From positions 1 through 64,000 of the forward strand of contig NZ_MBPN01000006.1 of assembly GCF_001695625.1 (NCBI RefSeq): a stretch of DNA of 64,000 bases, in the 5' to 3' direction. Shown here piece by piece: positions 1-8,065 of the stretch. Origin of the DNA: Pseudomonas defluvii. GTDB taxonomy: Bacteria > Pseudomonadota > Gammaproteobacteria > Pseudomonadales > Pseudomonadaceae. The position numbers were made by a program, and so were the translations under genes. The stretch's first letter is position 1. Each line of letters begins with the position of its first letter. Under the pieces are notes generated by a model. That model was given only the letters and a program-made list of their open reading frames with translations. It did not search any database and had not been told where the DNA came from.

Positions 1-1115
1 CGATTCCCCATCGCGATGCACCGGTTGCGCCGCTCGAATCGACCCCGCCGGTGGTTGCAGCGCCTGCGCCAGCCGCCGAACCTGCACCTGCGTCGGTCGT
101 AACTGCGCCGATCACTCAGGCAGCGCCACCTGCGCCTGTGGCTGCACCAGTCGAGCCGGCACCAGAGCGTACCGAAGAAACCAAAACTGGTTTCTTTGCC
201 CGCCTCAAGCAAGGCCTGTCGAAAACCAGCGCCAGCATCGGCGAAGGCATGGCCAGCCTGTTCCTGGGCAAGAAGGCTATCGACGACGACTTGCTCGACG
301 AAATCGAAACCCGTCTGCTGACCGCCGACGTCGGCGTTGAAGCCACATCGGTAATCATCCAGAGCCTGACCCAGAAGGTCGCGCGCAAGCAGTTGGCGGA
401 CAGCGATGCCCTGTATAAATCGCTGCAAGGCGAACTGGCCGACCTGCTCAAGCCTGTTGAACAACCGTTGCGCATCCAGTCGCAGAGCACGCCTTTCGTG
501 ATTCTGGTCGTCGGTGTCAATGGCGCGGGCAAGACCACCACCATCGGCAAACTGGCGAAGAAACTGCAGCTTGAAGGCAAGAAAGTCATGCTGGCAGCAG
601 GCGACACCTTCCGTGCCGCCGCCGTCGAGCAGTTGCAGGTGTGGGGTGAGCGCAACAATATCCCGGTCATTGCCCAGCACACCGGCGCCGACTCGGCCTC
701 GGTCATCTTTGACGCACTGCAGGCCGCGAAAGCCCGCGGTATCGACGTGCTGATCGCCGACACCGCAGGCCGCCTGCATACCAAAGACAACCTGATGGAA
801 GAACTCAAGAAGGTCCGTCGGGTAATGGGCAAACTCGATGCGGCTGCCCCACACGAAGTCCTGCTGGTGCTGGACGCCGGCACCGGGCAGAACGCCATCA
901 ATCAGGCCAAGCACTTCAACCAGAGCGTTGAGCTGACCGGCCTGGCATTGACCAAACTCGACGGCACCGCCAAAGGCGGGGTGATCTTCGCCCTGGCCAA
1001 GCAGTTTGGCTTGCCAATTCGTTACATTGGTGTGGGCGAAGGCATCGACGATCTGCGGACCTTCGAGGCCGAACCCTTTGTGAAAGCACTGTTTGCCGAG
1101 CGGGAGCATCCATGA
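1..1115 (+). CDS. ftsY: Signal recognition particle receptor FtsY (5' end outside window)
   Basis: SRP receptor GTPase that docks ribosome-SRP complexes on SecYEG for membrane protein insertion. The frame (codons from base 3) is open to the left edge, so the start lies outside and about 370 residues are visible. A Pro/Ala/Glu-rich linker runs to about base 170. It is followed by the helical N domain and the G domain, with P-loop GVNGAGKTTT (about 512-543), DTFRAAAVEQ, DTAGR (about 757-771) and TKLDGTAKGG (about 950-980). The stop overlaps the ftsE start as ATGA (1112-1115), the usual ftsYEX arrangement. The acidic, disordered N-terminal extension is typical of gamma-proteobacterial FtsY and normally mediates membrane association. 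Confidence 0.97.
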   Translation, partial: IPHRDAPVAPLESTPPVVAAPAPAAEPAPASVVTAPITQAAPPAPVAAPVEPAPERTEETKTGFFARLKQGLSKTSASIGEGMASLFLGKKAIDDDLLDEIETRLLTADVGVEATSVIIQSLTQKVARKQLADSDALYKSLQGELADLLKPVEQPLRIQSQSTPFVILVVGVNGAGKTTTIGKLAKKLQLEGKKVMLAAGDTFRAAAVEQLQVWGERNNIPVIAQHTGADSASVIFDALQAAKARGIDVLIADTAGRLHTKDNLMEELKKVRRVMGKLDAAAPHEVLLVLDAGTGQNAINQAKHFNQSVELTGLALTKLDGTAKGGVIFALAKQFGLPIRYIGVGEGIDDLRTFEAEPFVKALFAEREHP

Positions 1116-1783
1116 TCCGATTCGAACAGGTCGCCAAACGCTATCCGAATGGTCACGTTGGCCTGCATGAATTGAGTTTTCGGGTACGTCGGGGCGAATT
1201 CCTGTTCGTCACCGGCCATTCCGGCGCCGGCAAGAGCACCTTGCTGCGCCTGCTGCTGGCCATGGAACGTCCGACCAGCGGCAAGTTGCTGCTGGCTGGC
1301 CAGGACCTGGGGCAGATCAGCAACGCACAGATCCCGTTCTTACGCCGCCAGATTGGCGTAGTGTTCCAGAACCACCAGTTGCTGTTCGACCGCACCGTGT
1401 TCAACAACGTCGCCCTGCCGCTGCAGATTCTTGGCCTGTCCAAGGTCGAGGTGGCCAAGCGGGTCGACTCCGCACTTGAACGCGTGGCCTTGTCGGACAA
1501 AGCCGAGCTGTACCCCGGCGACTTGTCCACAGGGCAACAGCAGCGCGTCGGTATCGCCCGGGCCATCGTTCACCGCCCGGCCTTGCTGCTGGCTGACGAA
1601 CCGACCGGTAACCTTGACCCACGCCTGGCGGCAGAGATCATGGGTGTTTTCGAAGACATCAACCGCCTGGGCACCAGCGTGCTGATCGCCAGCCACGACC
1701 TGGCACTGATCGCACGCATGCGTCACCGCATGCTGACCTTGCAGCGCGGCCGTCTGATCGGCGATGGGGAGGCCGGGCAATGA
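1112..1783 (+). CDS. ftsE: Cell division ATP-binding protein FtsE
   Basis: Cytoplasmic ATPase of the FtsEX complex, which couples ATP hydrolysis at the divisome to activation of periplasmic peptidoglycan hydrolysis. The product has 223 residues, the normal family length. Visible motifs are Walker A GHSGAGKST near residue 36, ABC signature LSTGQQQR near residue 136, and Walker B LLLADEPTGNLD near residue 158, followed by the H-loop SHD. The gene overlaps ftsY upstream by 4 nt and ftsX downstream by 4 nt (ATGA at 1780-1783), which implies translational coupling. Confidence 0.97.
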   Translation: MIRFEQVAKRYPNGHVGLHELSFRVRRGEFLFVTGHSGAGKSTLLRLLLAMERPTSGKLLLAGQDLGQISNAQIPFLRRQIGVVFQNHQLLFDRTVFNNVALPLQILGLSKVEVAKRVDSALERVALSDKAELYPGDLSTGQQQRVGIARAIVHRPALLLADEPTGNLDPRLAAEIMGVFEDINRLGTSVLIASHDLALIARMRHRMLTLQRGRLIGDGEAGQ

Positions 1784-2808
1784 GTGCAACACGTAGTCCC
1801 AAGGTTTCCGAGCGGGTGGCACCGAAACCGGCCGACCCTGCCCCGGAGAAGAAAAAACGCGGCAACGACGACGATGACGGCCCGGACTTCGGCACCCTGC
1901 TGCATGCGTGGCTGGAAAGCCACCGCTCGAGCCTGCTCGACAGCCTGCGTCGCCTGGGCAAACAACCGATTGGTAGCTTCTTCACCTGCCTGGTGATGGC
2001 CGTCGCCCTGAGTCTGCCCATGGGCCTGTCATTGCTGCTGAGCAATGTCGAGCGGCTCGGCGGCTCCTGGCAGCGCGCAGCGCAAATCTCTTTGTACCTG
2101 AAGCTGGACGCCAGCAGCCGTGACGGCGAAGCCTTGCGCGACCAGATCAAAGGCATTGCGGGTGTCGCCGAGGCAGAGTTTGTCAGCCGTGATCAAGCCC
2201 TCAACGAGTTTCAGAAGCAGTCCGGCCTGGGCGAAGCCCTGCGCGAGCTGCCCGAAAACCCGTTACCCGGTGTAATCGTGGTCACCCCGAAAGAAGTCGA
2301 CAAACCGGCGCTCGAGGCCTTGCGTCAGCGTCTGGCCGAACTGCCACGGGTTGAACTGGCCCAACTGGACCTGGTCTGGGTCGAGCGCCTGGCAGCGATC
2401 CTGAAGCTGGGTGACCGCTTTGTGTTCGGTCTGACCGTGCTGCTGGTCTCGGCGTTGCTGCTGGTAATTGGTAACACCATTCGTCTGCATATCGAGAACC
2501 GCCGCATCGAAATTGAAGTCATCAAGCTGGTCGGCGGTACCGATAGCTATGTCCGTCGACCGTTCCTGTACATGGGCGCACTCTACGGATTTGGCGCAGG
2601 TGTACTGTCCTGGGGCGTGCTGGCATTTGGCTTGAACTGGCTGAATGATGCGGTGATCGGGCTTTCTGGCCTCTACGGTAGCGATTTCGCACTGGCAGGT
2701 GTGCCGCCAGCCGATGGTCTATCGCTCTTGCTTGGTGCAGTGTTGTTAGGGTATATCGGTGCTTGGATTGCGGTCGCTCGTCACTTGAGCGAGCTCGCAC
2801 CGCGATAA
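1780..2808 (+). CDS. ftsX: Cell division protein FtsX
   Basis: Membrane subunit of the FtsEX complex. The 342-residue product has a charged cytoplasmic N-terminus (Lys- and Asp-rich, residues 1-45). A first membrane segment lies at about 66-88, a periplasmic domain at about 90-205, and three more hydrophobic segments at about 208-232, 265-290 and 312-335, giving the standard four-TM FtsX topology. The start overlaps the ftsE stop. No terminator hairpin is evident before the rpoH leader, so some read-through into rpoH is possible. Confidence 0.96.
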   Translation: MSATRSPKVSERVAPKPADPAPEKKKRGNDDDDGPDFGTLLHAWLESHRSSLLDSLRRLGKQPIGSFFTCLVMAVALSLPMGLSLLLSNVERLGGSWQRAAQISLYLKLDASSRDGEALRDQIKGIAGVAEAEFVSRDQALNEFQKQSGLGEALRELPENPLPGVIVVTPKEVDKPALEALRQRLAELPRVELAQLDLVWVERLAAILKLGDRFVFGLTVLLVSALLLVIGNTIRLHIENRRIEIEVIKLVGGTDSYVRRPFLYMGALYGFGAGVLSWGVLAFGLNWLNDAVIGLSGLYGSDFALAGVPPADGLSLLLGAVLLGYIGAWIAVARHLSELAPR

Positions 2809-2921
2809 AAGTGTCTTTTTGCCTGCATTGACGTAGCGTTTGGGGGAACTTGTTCTGGGTTCCCCGGTCAATGTTGGCAGTGCCCACGGGCACGAATTCA
2901 GTGAGTCGGAGGTTTTTTCGT
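2809..2921 (+). promoter_or_regulatory. rpoH 5' leader with two hairpins
   Basis: The space between ftsX and the rpoH ATG contains two inverted repeats. One has arms GGGGAAC/GTTCCCC (2843-2849 and 2859-2865). The other has arms GTGCCC/GGGCAC (2880-2885 and 2888-2893) and lies just upstream of the ribosome-binding site GGAGG (2908-2912). Heat-shock sigma factor mRNAs are often controlled by temperature-sensitive leader structure. Here the structure is seen, and thermosensing is inference. Confidence 0.4.
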
Positions 2922-3776
2922 ATGACCACTTCGTTGCAACCTGCTTATGCCCTGGTCCCCGGTGCAAACCTGGAGGCCTACGTACACACGGTCAACAGCA
3001 TCCCTTTGCTGACCGTCGAGCAGGAGCGTGAACTGGCCGAGAGTCTCTACTACCAGCAGGATCTTGAGGCGGCTCGGCAAATGGTGCTCGCCCACCTGCG
3101 TTTTGTCGTGCATATCGCCCGCAGTTACTCGGGTTACGGGCTGGCCCAGGCTGACCTGATCCAGGAAGGTAACGTTGGCCTGATGAAGGCGGTCAAACGC
3201 TTCAATCCGGAAATGGGCGTTCGTCTGGTGTCGTTCGCCGTGCACTGGATCAAGGCCGAGATCCACGAATTCATCCTGCGTAACTGGCGGATCGTCAAAG
3301 TCGCGACCACCAAGGCTCAGCGCAAGCTGTTCTTCAACCTGCGCAGCCAAAAGAAACGTCTGGCCTGGCTGAACAACGATGAAGTGCATCGTGTAGCCGA
3401 AAGCCTGGGTGTAGAGCCGCGTGAAGTCCGCGAGATGGAAAGCCGCCTGACCGGTCAGGACATGGCCTTCGACCCAGCCGCTGAAGCGGACGACGACAGC
3501 GCCTTCCAGTCTCCAGCCAACTACCTGGAAGACCACCGTTACGACCCGGCCCGCCAGCTTGAGGATGCCGACTGGAGCGACAACTCCACCAGCAACCTGC
3601 ACGAAGCCCTGCAAGGCCTGGATGAGCGTAGCCGCGACATTCTCTACCAGCGCTGGCTGGCCGAGGAAAAGGCCACCCTGCATGACCTGGCTGAGAAATA
3701 CAGCGTGTCGGCTGAGCGTATTCGCCAGCTGGAGAAAAACGCGATGAACAAGGTCAAGGCGCTGATCGTCGCCTGA
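2922..3776 (+). CDS. rpoH: RNA polymerase heat-shock sigma factor RpoH (sigma-32)
   Basis: Alternative sigma factor that directs RNA polymerase to heat-shock promoters. The ATG at 2922 is chosen over an upstream in-frame start at 2850 because GGAGG lies 9 nt upstream and the resulting 284 residues match the usual family length. Sigma-70 region 1.2/2 spans roughly residues 17-125, including the core-binding [18 protein letters not shown] segment. The RpoH box AQRKLFFNL (about 132-140) distinguishes it from RpoD and RpoS. Region 4 with a helix-turn-helix closes the protein. It follows ftsYEX, the conserved order in gamma-proteobacteria. Confidence 0.97.
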   Translation: MTTSLQPAYALVPGANLEAYVHTVNSIPLLTVEQERELAESLYYQQDLEAARQMVLAHLRFVVHIARSYSGYGLAQADLIQEGNVGLMKAVKRFNPEMGVRLVSFAVHWIKAEIHEFILRNWRIVKVATTKAQRKLFFNLRSQKKRLAWLNNDEVHRVAESLGVEPREVREMESRLTGQDMAFDPAAEADDDSAFQSPANYLEDHRYDPARQLEDADWSDNSTSNLHEALQGLDERSRDILYQRWLAEEKATLHDLAEKYSVSAERIRQLEKNAMNKVKALIVA

Positions 3777-3798
3777 GACCGCCTTAGCGGCCCAAACC

Positions 3799-3864
3799 CA
3801 TCGTTGGCAAGCCAACTCCCACACCGCCTTGTGCAATCCAGTGGAAGTCAGGCTTGCCTGCGAT
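3799..3864. repeat. REPIN: two inverted REP sequences
   Basis: Two copies of a pseudomonad REP sequence face each other. One runs 3799-3823 (ATCG, the hairpin TTGGCAAGCCAA, then CTCCCAC). The other, on the opposite strand, runs 3841-3864 (ATCG, CAGGCAAGCCTG, then ACTTCCAC). The copy at 13458-13481 shares the same layout. Such REPINs are dispersed in intergenic DNA and mobilised by RAYT transposases; no RAYT gene is present in this window. Confidence 0.75.
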
Positions 3865-3906
3865 ACAGGCGCCGCGAACCGACTGCCCTGCAGAATCATG
3901 CGCTCG

Positions 3907-4227
3907 CTACGTTGACGTAGGCGCCGGCCCTGCCGACGACACCGGCATCCCATCCAATACGCCTTCAACCAATGCCTTGGCCATTTCCGCCGAATGCAGC
4001 ACCGACCACAACATCCCACGCCCGGTTTCTTCGGCATGGTGCTGGCAGTAGTAGTCGGTAACGTCACGGATACCACGCAGCAATAGGGTCGCATGAACCA
4101 GCGCGTCTTCGGCCTGGACACCGCTGCAAACGCTGAACATCGGAGGATGACTGGACTGGCAGGTGCCAAAAGGGATGGCGGCAGTGGTGCCAAGGGCGGG
4201 CGGCGGATCGGGGACGATTTTTTTCAT
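3907..4227 (-). CDS. DUF3077 family protein
   Basis: Small 106-residue soluble protein of unknown function. The core, with FSVCSGVQAEDALVHATLLL and LLWSVLHSAEMAKALVEGVLDG-like segments, matches my memory of the DUF3077 family, which is multi-copy in pseudomonads. The ATG at 4227 (MKKIVPDPPP) is preferred because GGAGG sits about 10 nt upstream; a longer GTG-initiated frame from 4263 has no proper site. It has no signal peptide or membrane segment. It reads toward rpoH from the opposite strand, and its leader is unusually long and structured. No molecular role can be assigned from sequence. Confidence 0.75.
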   Translation of the reverse strand: MKKIVPDPPPALGTTAAIPFGTCQSSHPPMFSVCSGVQAEDALVHATLLLRGIRDVTDYYCQHHAEETGRGMLWSVLHSAEMAKALVEGVLDGMPVSSAGPAPTST

Positions 4228-4247
4228 GGTGCAGCCTCCAAACTCAT
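4224..4247 (-). CDS. Possible seven-codon leader ORF overlapping the DUF3077 start
   Basis: ATG at 4247 opens a seven-codon frame (MSLEAAP) whose TGA overlaps the ATG of the DUF3077 gene as ATGA. Its GAG codon lies within the Shine-Dalgarno site of the main gene. No convincing ribosome-binding site serves it: the nearest purine run, AGGAGGGG, is about 17 nt upstream. The frame is visible, but its translation is speculation. Confidence 0.15.
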   Translation of the reverse strand: MSLEAAP

Positions 4248-4524
4248 TATTGAAGCTGACCACCCCTCCTTCTCACAGAATGGGTGGCAGCCATGCGCGG
4301 AGTGAGAAACCGGCGAGTTTGGAGACCGGCCAGGCATAAGCCTGCCCGCGCACAGCTACCATAAAGACGCTGCTACACGAAAACTCGCGGGTTCTCACGC
4401 CCGATCGCCGATGGAGCGGCGACTGAACGAAAGTAATCTCACGATTCCCCCCGAACAACCTTTCGAGTTCGACAGCGCTCGTAGGATAGTTCCTAAATTC
4501 TAGAATTACAGTAGCCCGTGACAC
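4228..4524 (-). promoter_or_regulatory. Long structured leader upstream of the DUF3077 gene
   Basis: This stretch without an assigned gene has a long-range inverted repeat. GTGAGAAACCGGCGAGTTT (4302-4320) is complementary, apart from one bulge or mismatch region, to AAACTCGCGGGTTCTCAC (4381-4398). Together they would close a loop of about 60 nt. Inside the loop is a second hairpin, CAGGC/GCCTG (4331-4335 and 4340-4344). The purine run AGGAGGGG follows the structure on the minus strand. An 83-codon frame (4273-4524, minus) crosses the region but contains the repeat arms and looks incidental. A cis-acting RNA or an operator array are both possible. Confidence 0.5.
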
Positions 4525-4681
4525 CGGTTAGCTAACGCTTCAACGCTTCGCAACACTTTTTTATTCCAAAAACAACTAAGCAAATTCCATTTCGATATAA
4601 ATTCGTCAGTTTTCATGCTGTTAGCATTTCTGTTCGCAATCGCACACAGAAGCGATGCCCCTGCTTTGTTCTGGAGCTTCA
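4525..4681. other. AT-rich gap upstream of tcyP
   Basis: Between the DUF3077 leader and tcyP lies a notably AT-rich stretch. It contains a TATAAA (4596-4601) that could be a -10 element for tcyP and a small inverted repeat ATGCT/AGCAT (4615-4619 and 4623-4627), possibly a regulator site. No convincing -35 and no coding sequence is seen. Confidence 0.3.
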
Positions 4682-6073
4682 ATGAATCTGCCGTTAACCC
4701 TCAACCTGCTGGCGTTCCTCGCATTGCTGCTAGGCCTGGCACAAACCCGTAACAGCACCTGGAGCCTGGCGAAGAAGGTCCTCGCGGGCCTGATCCTCGG
4801 CGTACTGTTCGGAACCGCTCTGCATGCCATTTATGGCGCCGGCCACCCGGTGCTCAAGGCCACCCTCAGTTGGCTCGATCTGGTCGGTAACGGCTATGTG
4901 CAGTTGCTGCAGATGATCGTCATGCCGCTGATCTTCGCGTCGATCCTCAGCGCTGTGGCCCGTTTGCACAACGCCTCGTCACTGGGCCGGATCAGCTTCC
5001 TGACCATCGGCACCCTGCTGTTCACCACGGCCATTGCCGCGCTGATCGGCATCGTGCTGACCAACCTGTTCGGTCTGAGTGCTGAAGGGCTGGTCGCCGG
5101 CACTCAGGAAATGGCGCGCATGCAGGCCATCCAGAGCGATTACGCCGGTAAGGTCGCCGACCTGAATATCCCGCAATTGCTGCTGTCGTTCATCCCGCAG
5201 AACCCGGTGGGTGATCTGGCACGGGCCAAGCCAACCTCGATCATCAGTGTGGTGATCTTCGCGGCCTTCCTCGGCGTGGCCGCGCTGCAGCTGCTCAAGG
5301 ACGATGCGGAGAAAGGCAACCGTGCCCTGGCGGCCATCGACACCCTGCAAGCCTGGGTGATGCGCCTGGTTCGCCTGGTGATGAAGCTGACCCCCTACGG
5401 CGTGCTCGCACTGATGACCAAGGTGGTGGCCAGCTCGAACCTGGACGACATCCTCAAACTGGGTAGCTTTGTGGTGGTGTCCTACATCGGCCTGGGGCTG
5501 ATGTTCGTGGTGCATGGCCTGTTGCTGTCGCTGAGCGGCATCAACCCGCTGCGTTTCTTGCGCAAGGTCTGGCCGGTGCTGACCTTCGCCTTCACCAGCC
5601 GCTCCAGTGCAGCCAGTATTCCGCTGAATATCGAAGCGCAAACCCAGCGCCTGGGCGTGCCGCAGTCGATTGCCAGCTTCGCTGCCTCGTTCGGCGCCAC
5701 CATTGGCCAGAACGGCTGTGCCGGCCTGTACCCGGCAATGCTGGCGGTAATGGTTGCACCAGCGGTGGGCATCAACCCGCTCGACCCTCTGTGGATCGCA
5801 ACCTTGGTGGCGATTGTGACCCTGAGTTCGGCCGGTGTGGCGGGCGTGGGGGGCGGAGCTACCTTCGCCGCGCTGATCGTGCTGCCGGCGATGGGCTTGC
5901 CTGTGGAACTGGTGGCGCTGCTGATTTCGGTAGAACCGCTGATCGACATGGGCCGTACAGCGCTGAACGTCAGTGGCTCCATGACAGCGGGCGTGGTTAC
6001 CAGCCAGATGATGCAGCAGACCGACAAGGCACTGCTGGCGGCGGATGAACACGCGGCGCTGTCAAATACCTGA
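4682..6073 (+). CDS. tcyP: L-cystine/dicarboxylate-type cation symporter (TcyP-like)
   Basis: Secondary transporter of the dicarboxylate/amino acid:cation symporter (DAACS) family, closest by recognition to the L-cystine importer TcyP (YdjN). The ATG at 4682 gives 463 residues starting [10 protein letters not shown]; a start 27 nt upstream (4655) is less likely. Hydrophobic helices span the protein. Family hallmarks are the Ser-rich re-entrant loop [11 protein letters not shown] (about residue 304), the [15 protein letters not shown] segment, and the second hairpin [12 protein letters not shown] followed by [11 protein letters not shown]. Cystine rather than glutamate or C4-dicarboxylates is the likely substrate from family resemblance only. 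It is convergent with folA across 15 nt. Confidence 0.85.
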   Translation: MNLPLTLNLLAFLALLLGLAQTRNSTWSLAKKVLAGLILGVLFGTALHAIYGAGHPVLKATLSWLDLVGNGYVQLLQMIVMPLIFASILSAVARLHNASSLGRISFLTIGTLLFTTAIAALIGIVLTNLFGLSAEGLVAGTQEMARMQAIQSDYAGKVADLNIPQLLLSFIPQNPVGDLARAKPTSIISVVIFAAFLGVAALQLLKDDAEKGNRALAAIDTLQAWVMRLVRLVMKLTPYGVLALMTKVVASSNLDDILKLGSFVVVSYIGLGLMFVVHGLLLSLSGINPLRFLRKVWPVLTFAFTSRSSAASIPLNIEAQTQRLGVPQSIASFAASFGATIGQNGCAGLYPAMLAVMVAPAVGINPLDPLWIATLVAIVTLSSAGVAGVGGGATFAALIVLPAMGLPVELVALLISVEPLIDMGRTALNVSGSMTAGVVTSQMMQQTDKALLAADEHAALSNT

Positions 6074-6088
6074 GTAGGGCGTCAGCGC

Positions 6089-6610
6089 CTACAAGGCCTT
6101 CTCCCAGACCTCGAAGTGATACGCCGGGGTCTGTTCATTGGCCGGGTTTTCCTGGGTGGATGCCAAGCGCCAGTGCGCAGCATCAAACTCAGGGAACCAG
6201 GCGTCCCCTTCCGGGCTCAACTCGACCCGGGTCAGGTACAAGCGATCTGCCAGACCACCCGCCAGCGCCTGGGTGTAGAGCTGCGCACCGCCGATCAGCA
6301 TCAGCTCGTCCACCCCCTGCTCACGCGCCCAGGCGTCGGCACGGGCGATAGCCGCCTCCAGCGAATCGAACACCTCGGCACCTTCCAGTGTCAGCCCGGG
6401 CTGGCGGCTGACCACCAGATTGAGCCGCCCCGGCAATGGTCGACCGAGCGAATCCCAGGTCTTGCGACCCATGATGATCGGCTTGCCCAAGGTGGTGGCC
6501 TTGAAGTACTTGAAATCCCCCGGCAGGTGCCAGGGCATGCGGTTGTCGATGCCGATCACACGGTTCTCGGCGAGCGCCGCGATCAGGCTGAGGGGAAGTG
6601 ATGTTTTCAT
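6089..6610 (-). CDS. folA: Dihydrofolate reductase
   Basis: NADPH-dependent reduction of dihydrofolate to tetrahydrofolate, which replenishes the cofactor used by ThyA. The 173-residue product shows the DHFR signature near the N-terminus: VIGIDNRMPWHLPGD at residues 18-32, with Asp32 as the expected catalytic acid. GRKTWDSLGRPLPGR follows, then the IGGAQLY cofactor-binding segment near residue 107. The length is slightly above the E. coli enzyme because of an N-terminal extension of a few residues (MKTSLP). The substrate-linked gene thyA is also in the window but 13 kb away. Confidence 0.96.
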   Translation of the reverse strand: MKTSLPLSLIAALAENRVIGIDNRMPWHLPGDFKYFKATTLGKPIIMGRKTWDSLGRPLPGRLNLVVSRQPGLTLEGAEVFDSLEAAIARADAWAREQGVDELMLIGGAQLYTQALAGGLADRLYLTRVELSPEGDAWFPEFDAAHWRLASTQENPANEQTPAYHFEVWEKAL

Positions 6611-6673
6611 GTCGGCGAGGATAGCAAAGCCCGCTGTGCCACGCCTGGGTTATGCTCTGGACTGACGTGATCA

Positions 6674-8065
6674 ATGGACTTTTGCGTGACTGGACTGACA
6701 GACCTGGACAAACGCTGGCTTACCGAAGCGGTACGCTTGCGCGAAGAACACGCCGGCCCTCTGGACGATCAGGAGGCTAATCGCCGTGCCCGCCAACTGG
6801 GGGGCGACCTCGCAACGCGGATCGAAAACCGTGCGCTCTGGCTGGCTGAACGTGACGGCATGCGTGCCGCGCTGCTGCACTGGAAACAGGGCGCGCGCCT
6901 GGCACTGCTGGTGCTGCTGGCGGTGGCTGTGCTGAGCGGTGCCGGTTTGGCCTTTGCCGCGCTGGGCGACGGCCAGCGACCGGTGAATGTGTTCTGGGCC
7001 GTGGGCAGCCTGCTCGGGGTCAACCTGCTGCTGTTGCTGAGCTGGGCCATGAGCTTTTCCCTGGCTGGCGAGCAAGGTGCAAGCCTGGGCCGTGTGTGGC
7101 TATGGCTGAGCGAAAAGCTCGCCCGTGACGCGCAGGCGGTGCATCTGGCGCCGGCCTTACTGCTGTTGTTGCAACGCCAGCGGCTCAACCGCTGGCTGCT
7201 CGGGGCACTGGTCAACGGCCTCTGGCTATTGGCACTGGGCAGCGCCCTGCTGGTGCTGCTGGTACTGCTGGCAACCCGCCGTTATGGCTTTGTCTGGGAG
7301 ACCACCATCCTCGGCGACCAGACCTTCATTGACCTGACCCAGGCACTCGGTGCCTTGCCGGCACTGCTGGGTTTCAGCGTACCGGACGTGGCCATGATCC
7401 GCGCCAGCGGCGTCAGCCAGCCGGTGCTGGAACTGGCCCGTCAGGCGTGGGCCGGCTGGTTGCTGGGCGTGCTGGTGGTCTACGGCCTGCTGCCGCGCCT
7501 GCTGCTGGCCGCGACCTGCCTGTGGCGCTGGCGACGCGGCCGTCAGCACCTGAGCCTGGACCTGCAACTGCCCGGCTACAGCACCCTGCGTGAGGCCCTG
7601 ATGCCCAGTAGCGAACGCTTGGGGATCAACGACCCAGAACCCGCGGCCATGCCAGAGGTCACTCGTCTGGCCGACGCGGAACACAGCGCAGGCGCCCTGC
7701 TGGTGGGCCTTGAGCTGGACGACCAGCGCCCGTGGCCACCCGCACTACCCGCCAGCGTCGTGGATGCCGGCATCCTCGACAGCCGCGAGTCGCGCAACCG
7801 GCTGCTGGAGCAACTGAGCCGCTTCCCCCCTGCACGTCTGGCGATAGCCTGCGACCCACGCCGCTCGCCGGACCGTGGCAGCCTGGCGTTGATCGCCGAA
7901 CTGGCGCGCAGCGCCGGGGCCACGCGGATCTGGCTGATGCAAGCGCCACCTGGGCAAGCACTGGACAGCGAGCGACTGGGCGACTGGCATCAGGCGCTGG
8001 AAAAACTTGACCTGACGTTCGCCGACACGGCGCCCTTGCACTGGCTGGAGCATGGCCATGACTGA
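6674..8065 (+). CDS. DUF2868 family membrane protein
   Basis: Unknown-function membrane protein of 463 residues, recognised as DUF2868. Four hydrophobic segments lie in the first two thirds (about residues 76-96, 112-130, 174-202 and 253-280), separated by loops rich in Arg and Leu. The C-terminal third (from about 300) is soluble and resembles an alpha/beta domain. The ATG at 6674 has a poor ribosome-binding site, and an in-frame GTG at 6686 (VTGLTDLDK) is an equally likely start. The stop overlaps the following GTPase gene by 14 nt, so the two proteins very likely work together, with this one as the membrane partner. Confidence 0.8.
   Translation: MDFCVTGLTDLDKRWLTEAVRLREEHAGPLDDQEANRRARQLGGDLATRIENRALWLAERDGMRAALLHWKQGARLALLVLLAVAVLSGAGLAFAALGDGQRPVNVFWAVGSLLGVNLLLLLSWAMSFSLAGEQGASLGRVWLWLSEKLARDAQAVHLAPALLLLLQRQRLNRWLLGALVNGLWLLALGSALLVLLVLLATRRYGFVWETTILGDQTFIDLTQALGALPALLGFSVPDVAMIRASGVSQPVLELARQAWAGWLLGVLVVYGLLPRLLLAATCLWRWRRGRQHLSLDLQLPGYSTLREALMPSSERLGINDPEPAAMPEVTRLADAEHSAGALLVGLELDDQRPWPPALPASVVDAGILDSRESRNRLLEQLSRFPPARLAIACDPRRSPDRGSLALIAELARSAGATRIWLMQAPPGQALDSERLGDWHQALEKLDLTFADTAPLHWLEHGHD

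Noticed and set aside
2898..4193. 431-codon open frame antisense to rpoH
   Set aside because: It runs opposite the whole rpoH gene and through the DUF3077 gene in another frame; its composition is that of a GC-rich shadow frame and it has no recognisable domain.
4273..4524. 83-codon frame in the DUF3077 leader
   Set aside because: It contains the arms of the structured repeat, has no ribosome-binding site and no domain; treated as incidental.
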